Shown: one piece after another, positions 45,901 through 57,900 of the stretch
How positions within the stretch are numbered: position 1 is the stretch's first letter
Layout: every line of letters begins with the position of its first letter
NCBI GenBank assembly: GCA_032158295.1
Contig: CM063249.1
Coordinates: 18,230,416-18,294,415, forward strand
Length of the DNA stretch: 64,000 bases
Reading direction: 5' to 3'
Source: Pycnopodia helianthoides
Taxonomy: Eukaryota; Echinodermata; Asteroidea; Forcipulatida; Asteriidae
Made by a program: the position numbers and the translations under genes
The notes under the pieces: generated by a model
Seen by the model: the letters and a program-made list of their open reading frames with translations, nothing else
Databases searched by the model: none
What the model was told of the DNA's origin: nothing

Positions 45901-48900
45901 ATATGTACCAAGCCATCTGATTCATGGTAAGTTAGAGGTAGGGGTAATCCACAGTGTTAGCCAGAGGGGTGTCTGGGTGTCGTTCGGACACTCTGTTTTA
46001 AATTGGGACACCCCGTTTTATCTGTCATTTACATGTAAATGTATTGTACGTGAACAATTTTGATACCCAATTTTTTAATTTCCAGCAAATTTGGACACCC
46101 TTTTACCAAATCCTGGCTAAAATCGTGGGGTAATCGTTTGGTTTTGTCAACGTAATGCTTATTTATAGGCAAAAATAGCAAGAAAGTTACAATAACAGTC
46201 ACCTGTGAAAGTTTCAGCTGAATGCAGTGTCTACTTGCTGAGAAAACAGCAAAATCTGTCCTGGTATTTTCACACGAAAACTGAATCCTTTCATGTTTTA
46301 GCGAGATGACAGTGGGTACCAACCATATCTCTGGCCGTAGCATTTGCGGACGGACACCAACCCTCAGAAATCTTAAATGATTCATTCATAAATCGTTGCT
46401 CAGATTCAAATGTTTTGATTTATTTATAATCATTGGGGGCATTTCAGACGAAATAAATTTGCCGGATGCTTGCTTCCATTACCATTTATGTTACAAGTAA
46501 GCTTTCGGATAGGAATGACATAACTTTTTTGGGGGGGGGGGTCATTAACAAATGATGACCCTATCTTTAAGGTTGCAGGCCTCTGATTTGTTGTGTTTTG
46601 TTCCTAATTTCAGGTTTAAAAGAAGATTTCTTGACCAAGGAGGGAAAAAAAGACAATTTCTATTTTATGTCCAAACCTCTTTACCTTAACCCTAGGGGTG
46701 CGTTTTCGCGGTCGTAACCAATAACTGTTTCGGTTGACTTGGCCATTGGTTAATCACTATTGACCAAAACATTTATTGGTTACGGCCGCGAAAACGCACC
46801 CCAGGAGTGTCTCAGGCCAATTAAATCCTCCCATTCTTTTGGACTGTGTCTTGGCAGGACTGATTAAATCTGCCCTTTAATAAAGCATTTGTATTGGCTA
46901 CAACATACCACATGACCTTAAAATTACAATTGCGAAAGTTCATGTCGGGACCCAAATAAATTTTTTGGAAGTCAGCTTTGGGCTTGTGTTTGCCTTGATT
47001 GTTAAAAAAAAAGGTACTATTTTGCAACTTGAAATGCATAACAGGTGTTAAGTACAGGGCAATGTTAGGGCTTTATTGGGCCGGAAATCCAAGTGTCCAT
47101 TATGTGTTGTGCGTAATGTGTAGTGGCGTGTCGTGGCCGAGCGGATAAGAACACCAGACTCAAGGTCTGGTATTTCTGATCAGCAGAGTGTGGGTTCGAG
47201 TCCCAGTCGTGAAACTTGTGTCCTTAAGCAAGACACTTACTTAACCATTATTGCTTAGTCCTTCGGATGGGATGTAAAGCTGTAGGTCCCGCGTGTTGTG
47301 TAGTGCACGTGAAAGAACACAGTACACTTATTGTAAAAAGAAGGGGTTCGCCCTGAGCTCCTGGTTTGATTGGCAGCAGATTGCGCGAATGGGATGTAAA
47401 GCTGTAGGCCCGCGTGTTGTGAGTGCACGTGAAAGAACACAGTACACTTATCGTAAAGAGAAGGGGTTCGCCCTGAGCTCCTGGTTTGATTGGCCGCAGA
47501 TTGCGCCACAGCACCTTGTAAACCATTACATGGTGCTGTGTGAAGGTAAAAAGGTCTCATAGTTCAAATCGTAGCTCCACATACCTTGCAGAAAAAATAC
47601 TGACCGCTTTGAGACGCCCATTGTGTGTAGTAAAGCGCTATGTAAGACTGGGTATTATTATTATTAGTGCGCATGCGTTACAAAAAAAGCCAAGCAACTC
47701 ACATAATTCCATGTATCGGTATTGCATACTGCGTTATCCTTTAAATGATGTGTATTGCTTGACGAGTATTTCCATTTCAAAAGAGTGCGTTCAAAGCCAT
47801 GAAAAATGTTCAGAAGAGTAAGACTTGTGGTTCTTGTGGTCACTGAAAGACTAGTCATCATGGAATTGCTCCATGGTAGAGTTTAGAAGCTCAATGTAAA
47901 CTGGCCTCATGTAAACATTTGTACTTGTTTGTGAAGTTTATTTTTCGACACCGTCCTAGCGATCAAACACACTTATGTTTTGTTCCCTCCACCTCCCAGC
48001 CTCCTGCTCCGATCCTCGGCCTGACTGTCGTGAACGATCAACTGCTTGGTCAAGCGCTGCTCTGCCAGACAATCAACAATGACTGCATTGTTACCCCCCT
48101 CAGGTAAGGTGTCTCGTACATTTAGCCCCTTGGGCATCAACGGCATGAACTGCGTGAATGAGCCATTTACAGCTACAGTGATGTGACAGGAATATTTCCA
48201 GTTTTCAGAATGTTTCTTTGCCTTGAAAACCACGAAAATACAATCAAGGGATGAACGACAGCCTTCTTTGTTCAAACTTCTAGTTTTGTCCATTTGTGGT
48301 GCAGTAGAATTGCTGTTTTGTAAATCCTTGAAAATGTAACACCCTGGAAGTTGAGGGGGTACTCATTTTCAGGATTTTGATTTGCTGTACGGTCACACCC
48401 CTGAAATTTGGAGTAATGGGCCAGATACAGTGAATTGCCTGATCACTGTTAGATCGTCGCTGTTTTTACGAAGTGAGGACTTAGCTTTGCAGCCAAAATG
48501 GATTTAAAAATCACATTTTAGGTTAGAACTATTTTTCTAACTATTGTTTAGGACACTAGTTCCTTTTAAAAAAATTTTTTTTTTTTTATAAAGTTAACTC
48601 AAAATATAGATGAATTCTTCAGTCATACAGACCTGTCAGTATTTTTTTCAATCTTGCGATTGACTATTTTAATGAGTAATTAATTGCTAAACACATTTGT
48701 GACTAAACAGAACTGCCCGGAGAGTGCTGTGTACGGACCAATGGATATTTACTCGTCGGTCATGCTAATTAGCGTAATAACAAAACCATTACGCATTAGG
48801 TCTTGAAACTTGGTGAAAATGTTAACAGCAAAAGTTTATGATTTTTGACACGATTGTCACTTTATAAAAACGATGATGAAATATTCCTTCGGAATAGACA

Positions 48901-51900
48901 GGGCAAGTCTCATGCAGATATTGCTTTAAGAAAATCAGAAACAAAATGGCGATCTTATTGGGTTCCAACACTTGAATACATGTACAGTCTATTTCTTGGA
49001 CTGAAAATATTGTTACTGCATCACATGGAGCAAGTTTAAGTGTCAATCATGGTTAACTGACATATTGACAAAATAGGGAGACCACCAACATAGGGCTAGA
49101 TAACTCAGTTGATAGAGCGCTGGCATGTTAATTCGGAAGTCGTTGGTTCAAATCCTGCCCTTGTCAATTTGTCTTTTCAACCCAAAATTAAATTAATAAT
49201 TTGACAAATGAAAAGCCCACTTTCGGTCTTTTTGTTGTTCATTGGCATGATTTTCTCACTGAGCAGTGTATAACATTTAACGTTTGCTTGATGGTATATT
49301 AAAAAAATAATAATAATTGTGCTTCAAAACCAGTGTAGATTTTCCTGAATGTGTTTTGTTTCTCCACCATGCAGAAACCTAGACATGCCCCCAGCCCCTC
49401 CCCTAGTGTCTGAGATATTTTCCCACGAAGTGTCGCCCTGGCAAGACAGTCCAGGGCAGAGCCATTCCAGCATTACATCTGCAAGATTCTAGAGAGGGAA
49501 GTTTCACAACCGATCCTCAAGTAAGGCATCGAGTCTTTCTAACTTAAAGGAACATTACAGAATTGGTTTTTGCTAACAAAACAGTTGGTGGCAGTGTAAG
49601 CACTTTATGTAATCCACCATGTACATAAACTGACAAACCTGTAGAAGTTTGAGATCGATCGGCCATCTGGGTCACGAGAAAATAGTGAAAAACCGATTAC
49701 ACATTTCCATGAAATCATATAGATTCAACAAATGAATAAAACGCTCACTGAGCGATAAACTCCGATCGGAAAATTAGTTTATTCATTTCTCATCAAATAT
49801 GGCATTTCAGACAGAAATATTTCAAGGGATGTTTTCTACTATCATCATCATTAGACCGTGTAATTTTTATGTAAATCTGTGATCAAAAGTATATTTTACA
49901 AGTTTTTTTCTTACCAATTCTGTAATGTTCCTTTAATTTCTATCGGTGTTTGTAAAGTGAAGTTGAATTCTTCGTATCAGTCAAAAACCATAACTTCTGA
50001 TTAATCTTCCAGACTGATCTCTCTCACCAGTAAACTTTGTCGTGCCACATCTGTGTTGACCCAATTCACCAGGGCCAATTTCATAGAGCTGCTTTAAAAG
50101 CAGAAAATATTGCTTAACAATTGTCTGCTAAGCAGAAATGAGCAGGAAACCAGTCACAAACTGTACGTGTGACATGCTAGGTTGGCTGGTAACCTTATTT
50201 TGGCAAGCATAATCTTGTTGTGCTTAGCTGCTTTTTGTGCTTAAGCAGCTCTATGAATTTGGGCCCTGACCTCATCACCCACACTAAATCTTGGTTGCGT
50301 CATTTTGGGAGTCAGATTCCTGTGCAGTGGCGATTTAGGCGATGTGGTCAGTTAAAAACCGGCCAAAAACTTAGCCCGTCTTTCCCCTCCCCCAACCAAT
50401 TCTAGGCCTATGATTTGTCAGGATTTGTCCTGATTTAAGGACTTTTCATTGACCTTCCTTGGCCTTCAGATATTTACTTAAAAGAGGCAAACTCGAGCTG
50501 CCCTCCTCCCTTCTTTCCAAAAAACAGGACGCTAAACATGTTTTAAAAATTATTTTGCCTTAATGTGGGATTCAAGTGCTCTTTTATTGTGTCTACACAG
50601 AGCGAGCTCCAAGACTCAACTGAGTTACAAGGAAAGCTTTGAACTCGTCAAGAGTGCCACCAAGGTGTTGAGGGACGAGTACATCAAGAAGCAGGACTTC
50701 GCCAGGGATGAGATTGAAAAGCGGTCAGTTCAAACCCCAAACCAAACCTTAGCCCATCCCCCACTATAACCAACTTATAGTAGCGGAGCAGTCTAGTCTG
50801 GTGCTGTCAGGAGCAGATTGTGGGTTCGAATCCCGGTCATGACACTTGTGCCCTTGAGCAAGGCTTTTAACCATAGTTGCTTTGTAATAACTCGGGAAGG
50901 TAGTGCATTCTGCTCTACCAGCCTGGCTTCTAGTGGATTATACCCATGCCTACACCCTTACGGACTGTGAACCCATGCCTACACCCTTACGGACTGTGAA
51001 CCAATGCCTACACCCTTACGGACTGTGAAGGGGGTAACCCTGTTTCAGCCCTAGGAGTAGGTGGCAACGCGCCCCTGGTGGGTCGACAGCCCAAATCAGT
51101 TAAGTGTAGCCCTCACCTTAAAGTGGCCATCCGGCCTTGTGAGTTAGGCGATTTTTCATTAAAAAGTATATGTATATTTTAAAAAAAAACTCTAGGCCTT
51201 TGATTTCTCAGGATTTGTCCTGATTTTAGGGTTTTTCATCGATCTCCCTTGGCCTTCAAATTTTTCTTGAAAGCGGCAAACTTGTAATCACAGAGATGAA
51301 AGACTCACGCTTGTTGAGATCAAACCCGTTGATTTCTACGCGTGGTGATGTAAAGAGTCTATAAATCTCTGAAATATAACACCCTATTTCTTGGGGGAGC
51401 TGCTTCTGAAACGGTCGGACGTAACCGTCCGTTTCAGACACTACATTTAGGGTTTAAAAAAAAAAAATTTACGCAACCGTGCATGCGATAGTAAACATTG
51501 CGTCTTCATAACACTAACACTACAGCATTTTGACTTGGCACAACCACGGCGCAAAAAAACCCATAAAACAACGAACAAAAATAAAATAAAGAGAAACAAA
51601 TCTTACATTATACAATTAACTAATCTTTCCATTCATCCAGGGGATCCTAAACTCTGTCATTTTTGTAAAATGAAGCCTAAATGTTGCGTAGTTTTTCGGA
51701 AAATCCAGCCGACATTTTGGATTTCCAAGTGTGCTCCGCAGACCACGCTGTCAATGGATTTTGCGTGCGGACCAGCGACGCCATTGCTGTATACGCTTTT
51801 ATCACGACACCAGTGATAATGATTATTGCACGTTCGGGGGGGAATAACCTGCATAGAAACGTAGAGTCTTTCGTCAAGGGGTTTGTAACCGGATTTTGTA

Positions 51901-54900
51901 TGCTATCGCGTACCGCACTGGTTGTTTCTCATTCTATCGTATTGTTTTGAAACGCCCTCTAGCGTTCAATGTTTCTTAGCTTTATTGTAGCACGCAAAGT
52001 CACGTGATAACAAAGACTACAGACCTGTAAAGTGGAAACGATGTGACTGCTTGTGTGTCGCACGGGTGGCACGTTTTGTACATCGAGATCATGATGTGGT
52101 CATGCGTTCCGCGGCACTATCCGAACCGAAAAAATGTAAACGTGTAGCGTGGTTGCATTTGCAACAAAATAAAGTTACATTCATTACACACAAAAGGTAA
52201 TTAAGCTTTGAAGATTTATTTTTATTTTCTTTTATCACATTTGAAAAACAAGGAAGTGCACATATTTTTAAGTAGCCCACCGGGCAAGTTTTTACTAGCC
52301 AATGTACGCCGGGCTAGCGTTAAGGTCGAGCCCTGCTGTAACTGGTCTCCTGCTAATTTTTTGCTTAGCAGCAAATTGTTAAGAAATATTTTCTGTTGAA
52401 GCAGCTCTAGAAATTGGGCCCTGATTGGCAGTTTGTAATTTTTACATATGCACACATTTGGTGGGACCTTTAATAGGAAATCCATAAAAGTGCTCAGACG
52501 GCAAGACCATCTTTAGTGGTTTTTAATACATCAGCCACATTAACATCAAGGCCGAATTTCATAGAGCTGCTTAAGCACTAGCTTAGCTCCAACATGCTGC
52601 TTACCAGAATGAGGTTACCAGCCTACAAATAAGATTTCACGTGTACTATGTGCGAGTGGTTTCCTGCAAAATTTTGCTTAGCAGAAATGTTTTTAGCAAT
52701 ATTACCAACTTAAGCAGCTCTATGAAATAGAGCCCTGGTAAGTCAACAGTTTCTTTGATCTGATTTTATTTATCAAATTAAATTATTCAAGGCAAAAACT
52801 TTCAATATTTTTGTTTGCAAATATCAAGTAACTACTCGATATTTGAAATGAAAAAGTTGCATCCTTTTAAGGTGGTCCCTTGGCTGCTGATTCCAGGTTG
52901 TCTTGTAAACTTGGGTGTGATCCCTGGCTACACAGCAGTTAAGGGCTGTATGGCTTCTGACCAGCACCCCCGAACAAAGATGTTGACAAAATCGGGAGAC
53001 CGCCAACATAGGGCTAGCTAGCTCAGTTGGTAGAGCGCCGGCACGTTAATCCGGAGGTCGCTGGTTTAAATCCCGCTCTAGTCAATTTATTTTTTGTTCA
53101 ACCCCAAATTAATTTTTGTTTGCGATAACTAGAGTGAAGATACTGAAGCTGCAGAAAGAGCAACAGAAGTCGGACTTGAAAGAGAGTTCAAGACTGAAGG
53201 CAGAGATTAAAGGGAATGCGGAGAATTTTGCCGAGCGCTACAGCGACGTACAAGACAAGCAGGAAGAACTAATGAAGAGGTGAGATGGTCCAGGTGTAAT
53301 TTTTTTGTTATGTTTGTTGTTTTTGTTTTTGCTGCAATTGGTTTCGTCTTGTACCGTAGCCTCTGGCTTACAAGCCGCCCGATGTACAGGCCGCAGTGCC
53401 CAGAAATTGTCAAAACAAGATTATGTGTCGGCGTATAAGCCGCAGGCATGACCACACACACCGAGGGGTCGTGCGTGTTTGCGGTCCTATGTGGTGGTGT
53501 ACAGTGATGGCGCGCGGAGCACCAGTCGTTGAAGATCGCCGCAAACGACGACTTGCATTGCATTGAAGTCAAAATGTAATTGTTTAAAGGTAACACAATC
53601 GTATTTAAATCGTTAATTAAAATGGTCTGCAGTCAAAAGTGGGTCTATTTTCTTTTGACATAACATTTATATAGGCTAAGCTTAGCTGTTTTTGATTTTG
53701 GCATCCACGATATACCGTCGCCAAAATACCGCAGTATTCAGTATTACCGGGAACTTTTCGGATGGGGCTAAAAAAAAACCAACAAAACAACGCAGTCTCA
53801 CTCAGGTTATTGACTGAATTGAGGCCCTAGAATTATTGTTTTTCAACAACAGATGCTAGCGCTGAGATTGTCTTTCTCTTTCAGGTCAAATAGATTGACT
53901 TGTTTTCAACATAAAACTTATCAAAATAAGCTTACTGTTTGTGGATCAGCACTCCATAAAAACTCCGCGATCTATTTTCCATGTGTGTACAATCACTAAC
54001 TTGGTACCCGCACACCCAGTTGTGCATTGCTGATACATGTTTTTGTTAACCAGCGTGGCACGACCCCAGACTCGCATGTGTGAACAGGAAGTCGCAGATT
54101 GTCGGTGTTTATCAGAAGTTTGCCGCTTTTGACGCTCTTTGTCGCAACTTATACGAGCTGCCGGTAAAATTGTAGCGCCCTCTAGAGGTGGTAGCTCACG
54201 TGAGTAAATGGCGTGTGACGTGCGTGCTGCGTGTGGTGAATCGTTTGCCCGCTACTCTACGGCCGGTTGCCGAGGAAAACTGCAAAGGATAGACTCCTCG
54301 GCTCAATTCAAAAGATGTGTTGGGATTTTTAACACCATTTTGTCACAATCATCACATCACACAGTCCATGTTTTACAGGTTTTAGTTGTTATTGTTCGTT
54401 TTTTAATTGTTTTTTTGTTTTTGTTTTTCGATTGTTTTTTTTATCACCTAAAAACTTGGTTTACCAAGGGCTTCACACTCTGTTAAACCAACCTTATGAA
54501 ATTGAAACAGATTGTAATGAATTGACGAACTTATGAAATAGAGAGATGATTAGATGGGGGGGGGGGGGGGGGGGCGAGTGGGACAAAAGATTGGTTTGTC
54601 ATGGCCCACCAACCATAGCAACTGCATGGCACAGGCTGATGGGTAATGACATGCCTATCTTTGCCCCTTGGTCAGTCAGCCACTCTAAGCAGGACAGTGT
54701 GCCACACAAAAATGCAACAGTATAAATGGCAACGACTTTGAAAAACCATTTTTTGCCTTCTTGGCCCTGTTCATTGCCTTGACGTTTTTTTGTTCATAGA
54801 GATGCCCTTTTGTGTAAGGATAAACTGACCTGATATAGTGCACTGTCGATTGCTGTTTTTGTCTGACTTTTGCCTTTTTATGGTAGATTAATCCGACTCT

Positions 54901-57900
54901 AGTCAATTTGTTTTTGTTCAACCCAAAACATAAAAATTGTTATGGTACCCGCTGCTAAAATATAGGATTCGAACTGCCTCTAGCCACCGGGCAATCTCGG
55001 TGGTCTAGTTGGTAAGACATCTGCTCAAGAATGGCAAAGGTCGTGGGTTCGAATCCCACCCCAAGTAATATGCCTGCAGATTTTTTTTCACAGAACTTGG
55101 GGAAGTACTGAGTATACAGTGAAAGGGTAAAACCAAATAGTATTCTTTATCCCCGGTGCAAATTTTAATTTTGTCTAAATTGTTGCCTTTTTTGTTTTAC
55201 TACCGTTCTGTTATCACAAATGGACAGGGTCATCAGTGTCCTCCATACAATGCACGGTCAGCTTCCCGTTTTGTCAGAGGCAGAGCAGAGTCTACAGAGG
55301 GAGATGAACGAATGCAAGATAAGATGGACCAACTCCAGAACACCTTGCAGCAGGTGAGGGTTTGCTCAAGACTGTCGGCCTCTTGCACTCCTTTGTGTTT
55401 TAATCTTTCCCTGCCCCTAAGGGAAAACTTGTTATAGACTGTGTTACCTTTGTTTACAGAGTGGTGACCTTGTACATTCTAATGCATTTCCTGACTTCAC
55501 AGGCCATATGGCAAAATTTACATTTTGTGTCATAATTTTCACATAAATTCAAGACTTACAAAAGCAACAGCTGTACAGCTTTTGAGATGTCCCATCTTTC
55601 TTCATATCAAAAGATGAGAAAAAGTCAGACAGTGCGGGCCATGCGCTTAAGCTTTTTGTAAAGTAGCCCGCCGGGCCAGTAAACTGTCCATTTTACTTTC
55701 CCCCAGGAAGTTTTAGTAGCCCAGATTTTAAACAGGAATTGCCATAAATGTAATGTTCTGAATTGTTAACGTTAACGATCACAACCAGTTTAACGACCAC
55801 AACCAGTTTAACGACCACAACCAGTTTAACGACCACAACCAGTTTAACGACCACAACCAGTTTAACGACCACAACCAGTTTAACGACCACAACCAGTTTA
55901 ACGACCACAACCAGTTTAACGACCACAACCAGTTTAACGACCACAACCAGTTTAACGACTACAACCAGTTTAACGACCACAACCAGTTTAATGATCAAAT
56001 GAAGTTATATTCACACACTCAACAACTATTAACACATTTTATACATTAATTATTCACATCTGAAAAGGAAGAAATGAGCATTTTAAACAAGTGGGTTGCA
56101 CAGTTTTTAGTAGCCCACAGGGCAAATTTACAAGTTTACTAGCCCGTAGCATTTTTTACTAGACAATGTACGCCGGGCTAGTGTTGAGGGCAATCTCCAT
56201 AAAACATAAGATTTGTTGTATTCTTCCATTGAGCTGTGTTACAAGCTGTGCCTGTATGAAGTCTAGGCTCTGTGGCCTTTTTTGTAAACATGTGATGTCA
56301 CAGGACCATTCCACATATCTAAAGGGGGGGGGTCAGGTCCCAGAGTTTTTTTTTTTTTTGCTTAGGGTGGAAACATTTTTTGCAGTCATATGATTTAGTG
56401 CAATATCCAATGTCAAATACAGACCTACCTAGATCAAACCCTCTGATAAGTGGAGCCATCTGTTCGTGTCACTAGTTAAAACATAATTAATTAAACAAAG
56501 AAAAATAAAGCTCAAATCATCTTGAACAATAGCTGGGCGTGTAAAGAAGTCACTCAGATGTAAGAACTCTTGGGAAATGCACAGAAAACATTTTTTAATG
56601 TATCTTTGATGGTGTGGAGGTAATTATTGGAACCATGGAGTGTTTGGATATAGTCTGGGGGCTGCCGCTATCTTAAGGGAACTCAATATAGAACTTGTCA
56701 AACCTCTAGGGTGGTTTCAGGCAGTTTGAGGAGTTACAGGCATGGCAGTTTAAGACGGTTTGAGGACTAAAAGGTAAATGGAGCTGAACTGTGACTAACG
56801 ACCCTTTCCATTCACTATCCAAATGAGAATTTTATCTATAAAGCCCATCTCTCTGGTTTGCTCTGATCAGGTGAAACTCAAAGACGAGTATCGCAAGAAG
56901 AAGGTCCAGGAGTTGGACAGGAAAGTGTCGAGTCCCTCCTTGAGCCAAGGACAGAATAGACATCTGAAGACACTTCTGAAAGAAGAGTAAGTTGGCTGTT
57001 CGATCGTTGTCTTCGTTCAAGGCCGAGTACATGTTTTGATGTTTCTTTGAAATAATTTCCTTTAAAGATTATATGTTGCGTGTCGTGGCTGAGCGGTTTA
57101 GGGCGGCGGACTCCAGTTCTGGTGCTGAATCATCAGGGTGTGTGGGTTCGAATCCCGTTCATGACACGTGTGTCCTTGAGTAAGACACTTAACTATAATT
57201 GCTTCTCATCACCCAGGGGGTTAATGGGTAACTGTGAGGGGCAGAAATGCTGGTTCTTGTGATTGGTTTAGCTTGGTGCGCTACATACTTGGCAGCACAG
57301 GTGTATACTCCCTAGGGAGCTGAGATGGTTTAAAGAATGAAATAATGACCCAGTGACCAGGGGTAATAATGTTTGAAGCACAATGGTCACTCTTTTGGAA
57401 TTGCACTATGAAAGAGTCAAAATTATTATTGTTATATATATGTATGATACAAGTTATTGCCTCTTTCAGATTTGTTGTGCTCTTATTGTTAATTTTAAAC
57501 GTGATATTGCATGGGGAGTTCTGAAAGGGTCTTGTCTAATAGTTTGTATGAATTGTATTTCCAAGCTTTTTACCAATTTATTTGTGCTCTTATTGTGGTT
57601 TTCTGGTTTTTTATTATTCTTTTATGGTTGTCCTTTTTTGTTGTTTATTTAATTATTTCATGATTGTTATGCGCTTGTCTGCATTGTTTGGAATGGGCAA
57701 AATATAATCATTAAATTATTGTCAATTATTATGATTATGATTGATATTATTGTTTGCCTTATATTTTTTTGTCCTTACATGGAGCACTGCGCACTTGGTG
57801 CTTTCCCTAAGTCCTGTGTTTATTTTTCTTGATTGAAATAAGTTGGGGTTTATTACTTGATATTTGTTTTAATTTAAAACAGATAAATCCAAGTACATGT

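Noticed and set aside
46615..46720. Candidate NUP88 exon after TTTCAG at 46614
   Set aside because: It keeps phase but reads a Lys/Phe-rich stretch to an early stop and does not resemble the family; 47960-48103 matches the next conserved segment.
53011..53084. Functional tRNA-Asn gene
   Set aside because: No good 7-bp acceptor stem, and the same upstream and downstream sequence recurs at other loci, so it is a SINE.
54990..55070. Functional tRNA gene
   Set aside because: The T-arm is good, but flanking sequence is shared with 43225 and the acceptor stem does not close.
55693..56002. ORFs encoding repeated TTTSL or VVVKL
   Set aside because: Arithmetic result of an 18-bp tandem repeat without stops; no homologue-like sequence and it lies in a NUP88 intron.
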